From Deltaproteobacteria bacterium (lineage in GTDB: Bacteria; Myxococcota_A; Polyangia; Haliangiales; Haliangiaceae): 64,000 nt of DNA. This document shows, piece by piece, positions 43,238 to 52,046 of the stretch. The translations under genes were made by a program, and so were the position numbers. The notes below the pieces were generated by a model. The model had not been told where the DNA came from. It ran no database searches and saw nothing but the letters and a program-made list of their open reading frames with translations. The stretch spans positions 31,842-95,841 of the forward strand of contig JAIOQA010000108.1 in assembly GCA_021413675.1 (NCBI GenBank), given 5' to 3'. Positions within the stretch are counted from its first letter, which is position 1. Each line of letters begins with the position of its first letter.

Positions 43238-44143
43238 TCAGGTGAGCGGTTCGCGCGCGCGGCGCCACTCGGCGGGGATCGAGTCGACGCCCGCGGACAG
43301 GGCGACGATGCCGCCGACGATCGCGCCGGTGGTGTCCCGATCGCCGGGCGGCGTGATCGCGGTCCAGACGGCTTCCTCGTACGAGTCGAGGTGACGCGCG
43401 GCGACCCAGACACAGAACGGAACGGTGTCCGCCGCGATCACCTGCGCGCCGCTGCCGAGGCGGCGGGCGGCCTCCGCAGGGTCGGCGGCGAGGCCGAGGC
43501 TGCGCGCCGACGCGATGCCGGCACGCGTCGGTCCGGCCGGCGTGTGCTCGTGGACGGCGGCGAGCAGCGCGTCGCCGTCGAGCGCGCCATGGGCGGCCAT
43601 GTCGGCGGCGACCGCGGCGGCGACGGCCACCGCGACCGCGCCCGCGGCGCCATCGGGGTGCGCGTGCGTCGGGGCGGCGGAGCGCAGCGCCTGGTCGCAC
43701 GTGCGTTTCAGATCCGCCGCGAAGTACGCGCCGATGGGTGCGGCGCGCATCGCGGCACCGTTGCCCATCGAGCCTTCGCCGTCGAACAGCCGTGCGGCCT
43801 CGCGACGCCAGGGCGCGCCGGCGGCGATCCGCGTGAGCACGGTCCGCGCCGCGCCGCCGTAACCACGATGCGGCTCGGCCATGTAGCGATCCGCGAACGC
43901 CGGCGCGAGCTCGTCGGGATCGAGCGTCCCGTACGCATTCAGGTGGCGGACGATCGAGATCGCCATCGCGGTGTCGTCGGTCCAGCGCCAGGGCCGCTCC
44001 TTCCGGACGGCGCGACGGGCCAGCAAGGGCTCGGCGGCCGCCCCGAGCAGCAGGAACGACTGGCCGAGCGCGTCGCCGACCGAGAGCCCGACCAGCGAAT
44101 CGAGCGCGCGGCTGACCTCGACGGCGATCTCGCCTGAGCTCAT
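43238..44143 (-). CDS. ADP-ribosylglycohydrolase family protein (DraG/ARH fold)
   Basis: The family signature is complete: GLSVGDALGQSF, RWTDDTAMAISIV (two Asp at residues 56-57 bind the dinuclear metal), EGSMGNGAAMRAAPIGAYF, THAHPDGAAGAVAVA and ITPPGDRDTTGAIVGGIVAL (metal-binding Asp). These enzymes remove ADP-ribose from arginine or other side chains and act in the cytoplasm. The length (301 residues) is normal. The nearest genes do not encode an ADP-ribosyltransferase, so the target is unknown; it could reverse host or phage modification. It stands alone on the - strand, 40 bp from the gene at 42203 and 30 bp from the MarR gene. Confidence 0.9.
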   Translation of the reverse strand: MSSGEIAVEVSRALDSLVGLSVGDALGQSFLLLGAAAEPLLARRAVRKERPWRWTDDTAMAISIVRHLNAYGTLDPDELAPAFADRYMAEPHRGYGGAARTVLTRIAAGAPWRREAARLFDGEGSMGNGAAMRAAPIGAYFAADLKRTCDQALRSAAPTHAHPDGAAGAVAVAVAAAVAADMAAHGALDGDALLAAVHEHTPAGPTRAGIASARSLGLAADPAEAARRLGSGAQVIAADTVPFCVWVAARHLDSYEEAVWTAITPPGDRDTTGAIVGGIVALSAGVDSIPAEWRRAREPLT

Positions 44144-44172
44144 AGCGTATAGGATACACGAACAGGCGCGGG

Positions 44173-44616
44173 CTAGCTATCCAGGCCATCGGTGTTCGCG
44201 GCCACGCGCTTGAGCAGCGCGATCAACGTGGCCTTCTCCTCCTCCGAGATGCCACGGACGACCTGCTGCTCGCCGCGCACGAGCACGTCGCGCGCCTGGG
44301 CGACGCGGGTGCGTGCGAGGCGGGTCAGCTCGAACAACCCACCACGCTGCACCTCGGGACGACGGATCAGGCCATCGCGCTCCATGCGCGCGAGCAACTG
44401 CACCATCGTCGGTTGCTCGACCCGCGCCGCCGCGACCAGGTCCTTCTGCGAGAGCGGTCCGCGCTCGTCGAGCGCCATGAGCACCGGGATGTAGGCCATG
44501 CCGATGCCGAGCTCGCGCAACCTCGCGTCGTGCATCCGCAGCAGCTTGCGCGACGTGTGGTTGATCCAGAACGCGAGGAAGCGTTCCGAGTCCCAGGGGG
44601 CCGATCGGGCTTGCAT
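44173..44616 (-). CDS. MarR-family transcriptional regulator
   Basis: The 147-residue protein has the MarR winged helix: LAFWINHTSRKLLRMHDARLRELGIGMAYIPVLMALDERGPLSQKDLVAAARVEQPTMVQLLARMERDGLIRRPEVQRGG, followed by the beta wing and a C-terminal dimer helix. MarR proteins repress by binding palindromes and often respond to small aromatic ligands. Its ATG is 30 bp from the divergent amidohydrolase ATG, with palindromes in between (44613-44648), so it very likely controls that gene and itself. No aromatic degradation genes lie nearby. Confidence 0.92.
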   Translation of the reverse strand: MQARSAPWDSERFLAFWINHTSRKLLRMHDARLRELGIGMAYIPVLMALDERGPLSQKDLVAAARVEQPTMVQLLARMERDGLIRRPEVQRGGLFELTRLARTRVAQARDVLVRGEQQVVRGISEEEKATLIALLKRVAANTDGLDS

Positions 44617-44648
44617 AGCAACCTATGCTGCTATACATAGCATGCTAT
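44613..44648. promoter_or_regulatory. Palindromic operator region between MarR and amidohydrolase
   Basis: Two palindromes occupy the divergent start region: gcatag-caac-ctatgc (44613-44628) and atagcatgctat (44637-44648). They overlap the ATG codons of both genes, so a MarR dimer bound here would block ribosome access and transcription. The very short leaders suggest leaderless or nearly leaderless transcripts. Confidence 0.7.
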
Positions 44649-45894
44649 GAACACGCACTTCGCGATCGAAAACGTGCGGATCTTCGACGGCGAGACCGTC
44701 ATCGCGGCGACGACCGTCGAGGTCGTCGGGGACCGCATCCGCGCCGTTGGCGGAACGCCCCCGCCCGGGGTCGAGGTCCTCGACGGCGCCGGCGCGACGC
44801 TGCTACCGGGGCTCATCGATGCCCACGTGCACACGAGCCCGGCGTCGCTGGCGCTCGCGCTCCGGTTCGGCGTGACCACCGAGCTCGAGATGCAGGGCAC
44901 CCACACGAAGCACGACCGCGCGCACGTCACGCACGACGATGCGCTCGCCGACGTCCGGTCTGCGGGCTTCGGGCTGACGCCACCGGGCGGCCACCCCAGC
45001 GAGCTGTTTCCCCCGGACTTCGACCCACGCACCGCCGGTGGCGGCGGCGATCGCCGGCCGCGCACGAGCCCGATCGTGCATGGCGAGGTCACGAGCCCGG
45101 AGGAAGCGATCGCGCTGATCCCGAAGCTCGTCGCGTCCGGGTCGGACTACATCAAGTTCATGATCGACGACGGCAGCGTCGAGGGCCATCCGGGGCTGCC
45201 GATGCTCGACGAGGCGACGCTGGTCGCCGGGGTCCGCGAGGCGCACAAGCACGGCATGCTGACGATCGCGCACACGCTGACGCTCGAGGCGACGCGCATG
45301 GCGATCGAGGCCGGGATCGACGGCCTCGCGCACCTGTTCTGCGATCGCCCGCACACGCCCGAGATCGTCGAGTTGATCGCCCGTTCGGGCGCGTTCGTCG
45401 TGCCCTGCGTGACGCTCGACGCCTCGATGATCGGCATCACGGGCGAGGACCTCGCGGACGATCCGCGGGTCGCGCGACGGCTCGACGCGGCGTGGGACCG
45501 GACGTTGCGGGCGAGCTTCGGCCACTATCCGCAGGGTCGGATCGACGACGTCCTCGCGACGGTGCGCGCGCTGCACGCGGCCGGGGTCGACCTCCTCGTC
45601 GGCACCGACGTGTCGATGCCCCTGCCCTTTCTCGGCGGGCTGGCGCATGGTGCGAGCGTCCACCGCGAGCTCGCGCACCTGGTCGCGGCGGGCCTGTCGC
45701 CGTGCGAGGCGCTGCGTGCAGCGACAGCGCTCACCGCGCGCCGGTTCGGGTTGCTCGATCGCGGTCGCATCGCGCCGGGGTTGCGCGCCGACCTCGTGCT
45801 CGTCGATGGCGATCCGACCGTGACGATCGACGACTCGCTGAACCTGCGCGCGATCTGGCGACGCGGAGCGCGGCTCGCCGACGGGTTCAGCTGA
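44647..45894 (+). CDS. Amidohydrolase family protein
   Basis: This is a metal-dependent hydrolase of the amidohydrolase superfamily: HxH at residues 60-62 (GLIDAHVHTSP), a candidate Lys (DYIKFMIDDGS) at the carbamylated position, two His (LTIAHTLTLEATRMAIEAGIDGLAHLF) and a catalytic Asp in LLVGTDVSMP. The N- and C-terminal beta segments (IENVRIFDGETVI..., LRADLVLVDGDPTVTIDD) form the accessory domain. The overall pattern resembles the imidazolonepropionase/prolidase-like branch acting on cyclic amides or peptides. It is controlled by the adjacent MarR. It overlaps the convergent oxidoreductase gene by 8 bp at its end, so simultaneous transcription may interfere. Confidence 0.9.
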   Translation: MNTHFAIENVRIFDGETVIAATTVEVVGDRIRAVGGTPPPGVEVLDGAGATLLPGLIDAHVHTSPASLALALRFGVTTELEMQGTHTKHDRAHVTHDDALADVRSAGFGLTPPGGHPSELFPPDFDPRTAGGGGDRRPRTSPIVHGEVTSPEEAIALIPKLVASGSDYIKFMIDDGSVEGHPGLPMLDEATLVAGVREAHKHGMLTIAHTLTLEATRMAIEAGIDGLAHLFCDRPHTPEIVELIARSGAFVVPCVTLDASMIGITGEDLADDPRVARRLDAAWDRTLRASFGHYPQGRIDDVLATVRALHAAGVDLLVGTDVSMPLPFLGGLAHGASVHRELAHLVAAGLSPCEALRAATALTARRFGLLDRGRIAPGLRADLVLVDGDPTVTIDDSLNLRAIWRRGARLADGFS

Positions 45895-46903
45895 CGGTGA
45901 TCACCGCCTTCCCGCGCGAGTGCCCCGCGGCCAGCGCGCGGATCGCGGTCGGCACCTCGTGCAGCGGATAGCGCCGCTCGACGACCGGCGTGAGCGTCCC
46001 GGCCTCGAGCATGTCCTTGAGGATGCGCAGGTCGGCCTGGTTCACCAGCGCGAGCGGCGAGCGGAACTTCTGGCGGGTCGCGACGCCGACGATCTTGGAC
46101 CAGACCTGCCGCCCCATGCCGAGCCACTTGCCGCCGCCCTCGCCCCCGACGAGCACGAGCGTGCCGGTCGGGGCGAGCGCGCGTCGCAGGGTGGACACGC
46201 CGCGGCTGCCGGCGAGATCGATGATCGCGTCGTACGTACGATCGCCGGTGGTGAAGTCGTCGCGGGTGTAGTCGATGGCGTGCGCCGCGCCGAGCGCGCG
46301 GACGAAGTCCAGCTTGGAGGTACTGCACACGGCGGTCACCTCGGCGCCCATCGCGCGCGCGAGCTGCACGGCATACGAGCCGACCCCGCCGCCCGCGCCG
46401 GTGATCAGCACGGTCTGCCCGGCCTGGAGGTTCGCGGCGCGCAGCCCGACGAGGGCGGTCGTCGCGGACACGGGCACGACGGCGGCCGCCTCGAACCCGA
46501 GGTTCGACGGCATGGGCACGAGCGTGGACTGGGTGGCCCGCGCGTACTCGGCGAACGAGCCGGCGCCGGTGCCGAAGACCGCGTCGCCGGGCGCGAACCC
46601 CGTCACCTTCGCGCCGACCTCCGCGACCACCCCGGCGAGCTCGAGGCCGCGCACGGGGTTGCGCGGACGACGGAGGCCGGTGGCGAGGCGCACAGCGTAG
46701 GGCATGCCCTCCATGAGGTGCCACACGCCGAAGTCGACGCCCGCGGCGTGGACGCGGACGATCACCTCATCGGGACGCGGCCGCGGGCGCTCGATCGCGC
46801 GGAGCTGCAGCACGTCGGCCGAGCCGTACCGGTCTTGAACGATGGCGGACATGAGCGCGTCGGGCGAGGGAGCGGTCATCGGGGTCGGTTCGGTGTTCAT
46901 CAT
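45887..46903 (-). CDS. Zinc-independent medium-chain dehydrogenase/reductase (NAD(P)-dependent)
   Basis: The Rossmann motif GAGGGVGSYAVQLARAMGAEV begins at residue 169. The N-terminal domain (MSAIVQDRYGSADVLQLRAIERPRPRPDEVIVRVHAAGVDF) is GroES-like, with GLELAGVVAEVGAKVTGFAPGDAVFG. No zinc-binding Cys/His set is seen, so it is of the quinone-reductase / enoyl-reductase type. The C-terminal part ends with VVERRYPLHEVPTAIRALAAGHSRGKAVITV. It probably reduces an unsaturated or quinone substrate in the cytoplasm. It is divergent from the AraC-type gene with a 15-bp repeat in the shared upstream region. Confidence 0.92.
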   Translation of the reverse strand: MMNTEPTPMTAPSPDALMSAIVQDRYGSADVLQLRAIERPRPRPDEVIVRVHAAGVDFGVWHLMEGMPYAVRLATGLRRPRNPVRGLELAGVVAEVGAKVTGFAPGDAVFGTGAGSFAEYARATQSTLVPMPSNLGFEAAAVVPVSATTALVGLRAANLQAGQTVLITGAGGGVGSYAVQLARAMGAEVTAVCSTSKLDFVRALGAAHAIDYTRDDFTTGDRTYDAIIDLAGSRGVSTLRRALAPTGTLVLVGGEGGGKWLGMGRQVWSKIVGVATRQKFRSPLALVNQADLRILKDMLEAGTLTPVVERRYPLHEVPTAIRALAAGHSRGKAVITVS

Positions 46904-46936
46904 GAGACCAACCTAGCGACGGCGGCGGCTGCGCGA

Positions 46937-47021
46937 TTGAACGAAAGGGCTGCGACGGTGGTGCGCCCGGGGATCCTGGCCGCGCCCGGCCGCGGCCGCT
47001 CGTGGCTTGAACGAAAGGGCT
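46937..47021. promoter_or_regulatory. Two 15-bp direct repeats, probable AraC-type operators
   Basis: The sequence ttgaacgaaagggct occurs at 46937-46951 and 47007-47021, spaced 70 bp, in the region between the divergent oxidoreductase (46903) and AraC-type (47042) genes. Repeated half-sites are what AraC-type proteins usually bind, so this is likely the binding region of the regulator encoded at 47042. Confidence 0.7.
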
Positions 47022-47041
47022 ACGCACGCGAAAATCCACCG

Positions 47042-47815
47042 ATGGCTGCGAGGGCACACGGCCGCATGGTCTTCTGGGAGGGCGCCAGCATGTGGGTGCT
47101 CGGCACGCGACCCGGAGACGCGCCGTATCCCAAGACCCACCCGCACTCCCATCACGCGGTCCAGGTCACGCTGAGCCTGCGCGGCGGCTTCACCCTGGAG
47201 GCGGGCGACCTGCGCGTGCCCGGGCCCGCGGCGGCGGTCGCGCCCGACACCGAGCACGCGTTCGAGGCCCACGGCGCGATCGCGCATCTGTTCATCGATC
47301 CCGAGGGGCGGTCGGGCCGCGAGCTCCGTCGCGCGTTGTTCGCGAGCGCGCCGCTGGTCGCGATCCCCTCGGCACCGCTGCGCGACCTCACGGACCGGCT
47401 GGCCGCGGCGTTCGACGCGCCCCGCCGCGCGGACGCGACGTTTGTCGAGCTCGGCCGCGCCGTGCTCACGCTGCTCGCCCCCGAGGGCGACCGCGATCTC
47501 CGGCCCGACGCTCGCGTGCGCAGGATGTCGACCTGGGCGGCGGGACGGCTCGATACGCCAGTGAGCCTCGTCGATGCGGCGGCGCACGTGGGGCTCTCGA
47601 GCGGCCGCGCGCGCCACCTCTTCGTCGAGCAGACCGGCCTGCCCTTTCGCACCTACCTGCTGTGGCAGCGCCTGACGAGGGCCGTCGAGATGTTCTCGAG
47701 CGGGGCCTCGCTCACGGACGCGGCGCATGGCGCGGGCTTCTCCGACTCGTCGCACCTCAGCCGGACCTTCCGCCGCATGTTCGGCATCGCGGCGGACTCG
47801 CTGCGCGTGATGTAG
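47042..47815 (+). CDS. AraC-family transcriptional regulator
   Basis: The N-terminal 120 residues have a cupin-like sensor (HPHSHHAVQVTLSLRGGFTLEAGDLRVPGPAAAVAPDTEHAFEAHGAIAHLFIDPEG). The C-terminal 100 residues contain two AraC helix-turn-helix motifs (VSLVDAAAHVGLSSGRARHLFVEQTGLPFRTYLLWQRLTRAVEMFSSGASLTDAAHGAGFSDSSHLSRTFRRMFGIAADSLR). The start at 47042 gives 257 residues, and the frame upstream is not protein-like. It probably regulates the divergent oxidoreductase and itself through the direct repeats. The ligand is unknown. Confidence 0.92.
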   Translation: MAARAHGRMVFWEGASMWVLGTRPGDAPYPKTHPHSHHAVQVTLSLRGGFTLEAGDLRVPGPAAAVAPDTEHAFEAHGAIAHLFIDPEGRSGRELRRALFASAPLVAIPSAPLRDLTDRLAAAFDAPRRADATFVELGRAVLTLLAPEGDRDLRPDARVRRMSTWAAGRLDTPVSLVDAAAHVGLSSGRARHLFVEQTGLPFRTYLLWQRLTRAVEMFSSGASLTDAAHGAGFSDSSHLSRTFRRMFGIAADSLRVM

Positions 47816-47862
47816 CCGCTCCGTTCAAGTGCGCGGCCGCGGCATGCCTTACCCCTGGAGGC

Positions 47863-48639
47863 ATGAACCACGCACAACACGTTCTGGGCCTCGTGCTCGT
47901 CGCGGCTTGCGGCAGCACGGTGCCTGCGCAGGTCGTGACCATCGGCGATCACCAGGTCGAGATCGCGACCGCCGGCGCCGGCGCCGCGACGGTCGTCTTC
48001 GAGGCCGGGCTGGGCAGCGACTGGACGCCGTGGGACCAGGTCGCCAGCGAGGTCGCCGCGCACGCGCGCGTCTTCGCGTACTCGCGTCCGGGCTATGGCG
48101 CCAGCGACCCAGCGACGCCGCCGCGCGATCCGGCGCGCATCGTCCTCGAGCTGCGCGCGCTGCTCGCCGACGAGGGATACGCGCCGCCGTACCTGCTCGT
48201 CGGGCACTCGATGGGCGGGACGTACATGGAGCTGTTCGCGAAGGCGTACCCCGACGAGGTCGTCGGCGTGGTGCTGGTCGATCCGCGGCCGCGCGATTTC
48301 CTCGCGACCTGCGAGGCCGCCGCGCTCGACCAGTGCGGGATCCCTGACGCGCTCCTGGTGACGCAACCGCCTGCGGTGATCGCCGAGTACCGCGCGTTCG
48401 CCGCCGCGACCGCGCAGATCGAGGCGGCCGGGCCGTTTGGCGATTACCCGGTTCGCGTGCTCACGGCGACCGAACACCCGGTCTCGCCGGCGCGCGAGGC
48501 GCTGTGGGAATCGATGCTCGGGTCGCTGGCCGCGGAGGCCGACGACGGCGCGCAGGTCATCGTCCGCGGCGCGGGCCACTACATCCAGCTCGATCGTCCC
48601 GACGTGGTCGTGGACACCATCCTCGAACTGCTGCCCTGA
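47863..48639 (+). CDS. Alpha/beta hydrolase lipoprotein
   Basis: A good ribosome binding site (ctggaggc) precedes MNHAQHVLGLVLVAACGS, a lipoprotein signal. The alpha/beta hydrolase core follows: VVFEAGLGSDWTPWDQVASEVAAHARVFAYSRPGYGASD (oxyanion and RPGYGxS), Ser in VGHSMGG (nucleophile elbow), an acidic residue in VVLVDPRP, and His in GAGHYIQLDRPDVV. It should hydrolyse an ester or amide in the envelope. It is 48 bp after the AraC gene and co-directional, and may be part of that regulon. The outer-membrane protein gene follows 14 bp later. Confidence 0.88.
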   Translation: MNHAQHVLGLVLVAACGSTVPAQVVTIGDHQVEIATAGAGAATVVFEAGLGSDWTPWDQVASEVAAHARVFAYSRPGYGASDPATPPRDPARIVLELRALLADEGYAPPYLLVGHSMGGTYMELFAKAYPDEVVGVVLVDPRPRDFLATCEAAALDQCGIPDALLVTQPPAVIAEYRAFAAATAQIEAAGPFGDYPVRVLTATEHPVSPAREALWESMLGSLAAEADDGAQVIVRGAGHYIQLDRPDVVVDTILELLP

Positions 48640-48653
48640 GACAGGAGATCACG

Positions 48654-49505
48654 ATGACCCGTATCAAGACACCTCTCCTCGCGCTCGTCCTGCTCCTGCT
48701 CCCCGCGGTCGCGCTCGCCGACGTCGCCGACGCCGCCGACGACGACGACGACGCGTCACTCGCGTGGCAGCTGCGGCCGGTGACGAACCGCAACCTCGCC
48801 CGGATCGCCAGCGCGGCCGCCGCGTTCAACGACGGCAATGGCAACCTGGACCTCGCCATCGCCACCACGTGGACAGGCACGTACCGGCTGTCGGACGCGT
48901 GGGCGCCGATGGTGCGGCTCGGCCTGGTCGGCAACAACGCGCCGGGCGCCGCCCTCGACGGCAGCGCCTTCGCGAATCCGCTGGTGGGGGCGACCTACAC
49001 CCGCCGGCTGGGCCGCAGCCATCGGCTCGCGCTGTTCGGCGCCGCGACGCTCCCCGTCGGGACCGGCAACGCGAGGACCCACGCGGCCTCGATGACGGCC
49101 CTCCCCTCGGATCGCGCGATGTTCGATGTCGATGCGATGGCCGCGATCGCCGGGGTCGACGTCGCCTATGTCCGTCGCGGCTTCACCGCGCAAGCCGAGG
49201 CGACGCTGGTGCAGTCGGTTCGCGTGCGAGGACCCGCGATGGCCACGGCGACGCGGACCCGCGCGGCGGTCGGCGCGCACCTGGGGTACCTCGTGGGATG
49301 GCACGTCGCCGTCGGCGCGGACCTCCACTACGAGGACACGCTCACGGCCGCGGTCGGCGTGCGGATGCAGTTCCGGGTGGGCAAGGACACCTGGATCCGC
49401 CCCGGCCTGGCGTATCTCCGCGGCCTCGACCGGCGCGGACTCGATGCGCCGTTGCTCACCGCCCACACTACCGCGGTCCAGTTCGATCTCCCGATGACGT
49501 TCTAG
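48654..49505 (+). CDS. Putative outer-membrane beta-barrel protein
   Basis: A ribosome binding site (caggagatcacg) precedes MTRIKTPLLALVLLLLPAVALA, a signal peptide. An acidic spacer (DVADAADDDDDA) follows, then about 240 residues of alternating hydrophobic strands with aromatic girdle residues (YRLSDAWAPMVRLGLVGNN, RLGRSHRLALFGAATLPVGTG, GFTAQAEATLVQSVRV, VGAHLGYLVGWHVAVGADLHYEDTLTAAVGVRMQF). It ends in a terminal Phe-containing strand (VQFDLPMTF), as in barrel proteins of the outer membrane. It lies 14 bp after the hydrolase gene and is probably co-transcribed. Transport substrate unknown. Confidence 0.78.
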   Translation: MTRIKTPLLALVLLLLPAVALADVADAADDDDDASLAWQLRPVTNRNLARIASAAAAFNDGNGNLDLAIATTWTGTYRLSDAWAPMVRLGLVGNNAPGAALDGSAFANPLVGATYTRRLGRSHRLALFGAATLPVGTGNARTHAASMTALPSDRAMFDVDAMAAIAGVDVAYVRRGFTAQAEATLVQSVRVRGPAMATATRTRAAVGAHLGYLVGWHVAVGADLHYEDTLTAAVGVRMQFRVGKDTWIRPGLAYLRGLDRRGLDAPLLTAHTTAVQFDLPMTF

Positions 49506-49534
49506 CCGCCGTTTTCGCGTGATACTCCGGCGCG

Positions 49535-50956
49535 ATGTCACGCGACGACGAGAAACGACGGGCCGCGCGCGCGGCGCTGCGCTTCGTCGCTGACGACACC
49601 ATCGTCGGCGTCGGCACGGGGTCAACCGTCGCCTTCTTCATCGAGGCGCTCGTCGAGCGGCGCGTGCGCGGCGCGGTGGCGAGCTCGGAGCGATCGGCCC
49701 GGTTCCTCGGCGAGCGCGGCATCCGCGTCATCGACCTCAACGAGGTCGATGACCTGTCGCTCTACGTCGACGGCGCCGACGAGTGCGACGGCGCGCTGCG
49801 CCTCGTCAAGGGCGGCGGCGGCGCGCTCACCCGCGAGAAGATCCTGGCCGCGGCCGCCGCCACGTTCGTGTGCATCATCGATCCGGCCAAGCGGGTCGAC
49901 GTGCTCGGCGCCTTCCCGCTGCCCGTCGAGGTCATCCCGATGGCGCGGAGCCTGATCGCGCGTCAGCTCCGCGCCCGCGGCGGCCGCCCGGTCTGGCGCG
50001 AGGGCTTCGTCACCGACAACGGCAACCACATCCTCGATGTCCACGATCTGCGCCTCACCGATCCGGTCGCCACCGAGCTCGATCTCGGACAGCTCGCGGG
50101 CGTCGTCACCGTCGGGCTGTTCGCGCGGCACGTCGATGTCTTCTATACGATCACCGGTGCGGGGCCGACCTGCCTCGTGCCCAGTCTCGCCGGGACACCC
50201 ATCTACGAGCGGACCTTCACGCCAGCACTCCAGGACGTGATGCAGCTGGTCTTCGTCGAGCTGCGCGGGAATCGCACCGCGACCGGCGACATCGACGCGC
50301 TCACCTTCGACGGGATGGTCGACGATCTGGAGGGTGTGCGGCGCGCGCTGGACCTGGGTCGAGTCGCGGTGCTCGGGCACTCGGCCCACGCGATGCTCGC
50401 GCTGGCCTATGCGGCGCGATATCCGCAGATGACCTCGCACGTCCTGGCGATCGCGGGCGCGCCGGGCATCAGCGCGGCGCGGGCGGCGCAGACCGCGCTG
50501 TACTGGGAACTGGTCGCCTCCTCCGAGCGCAAGCGCATCCTCGCGGAGAACCGGGCCCGGCTGACCGAAGAGGTCCTGGCGCGGCTGACACCGAGTGAGC
50601 GGATCATCGTGCCGTACGCGGCGAACGGGCCGATGTTCTTCGCCGATCCGACCTACGACTGCACGCCGCTCTGGGAAGGACACGAGCAGATCTCCGACCG
50701 CCTCTTCGGCCGCTTCTGGGGGCCACAGGGACAGTTCGGCGCGTTCGACCCCGCGGCGAATCTACCGAACATCGTCGCCCCGCTGTTCATCGGCCAGGGC
50801 GTGTTCGACTTCGCCGCGCCGCCGCACGCCTGGGCCGGTGAGCTCGAGAAGCTGCCGACCGCGACGTACCGGGCATTCGAGCGAAGTGGGCATTACCCGC
50901 AGCGGGACGAGCCAGAGGCGTTTGGCGACGCGGTCGCGGGCTGGCTGAAGCAGTAG
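49535..50956 (+). CDS. Fusion of ribose-5-phosphate isomerase A and an alpha/beta hydrolase
   Basis: Residues 1-200 are Rpi[27 protein letters not shown] (79-83 core), [11 protein letters not shown] (92-102), [28 protein letters not shown]. The last ten or so residues of RpiA are missing. Residues 203-473 form an alpha/beta hydrolase: [30 protein letters not shown], nucleophile Ser283 in LGHSAHAML (GHSxH instead of GxSxGG), and terminal His in [17 protein letters not shown]. RpiA interconverts ribose-5-phosphate and ribulose-5-phosphate; the hydrolase part resembles proline iminopeptidase. No stop codon or frame change separates them, so the protein is one chain of normal combined length. I do not know of such a fusion as standard. 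Confidence 0.85.
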   Translation: MSRDDEKRRAARAALRFVADDTIVGVGTGSTVAFFIEALVERRVRGAVASSERSARFLGERGIRVIDLNEVDDLSLYVDGADECDGALRLVKGGGGALTREKILAAAAATFVCIIDPAKRVDVLGAFPLPVEVIPMARSLIARQLRARGGRPVWREGFVTDNGNHILDVHDLRLTDPVATELDLGQLAGVVTVGLFARHVDVFYTITGAGPTCLVPSLAGTPIYERTFTPALQDVMQLVFVELRGNRTATGDIDALTFDGMVDDLEGVRRALDLGRVAVLGHSAHAMLALAYAARYPQMTSHVLAIAGAPGISAARAAQTALYWELVASSERKRILAENRARLTEEVLARLTPSERIIVPYAANGPMFFADPTYDCTPLWEGHEQISDRLFGRFWGPQGQFGAFDPAANLPNIVAPLFIGQGVFDFAAPPHAWAGELEKLPTATYRAFERSGHYPQRDEPEAFGDAVAGWLKQ

Positions 50957-51074
50957 GCTTCGCTGTCGCGAAACGGACTGCGGTTGGCGTGGCGATGCGC
51001 GCCTCGCGACCGCATGGTGGCTCCATGCACAAGGCACATCCTGCCAGCAGGACGTCACTCCAGCAGGTCCTTCG

Positions 51075-51914
<840 letters not shown>

Positions 51915-52046
51915 CGGGTGCCACGGCGTGCCGCGAAGTGCCGTACCGCATGGGTGCGGAAGTGCCCCGCGTCACAGGGTCGAACTACAGGCCCCGGCTG
52001 CACCCTTCAGCGCGGACGCTTGTGTGCTTCTGTCTCCGCGCGACCC

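Noticed and set aside
51009..51027. Small hairpin gcatgg/ccatgc before the eCIS-core gene
   Set aside because: Short stem, no T-run, and no clear role as terminator or operator.
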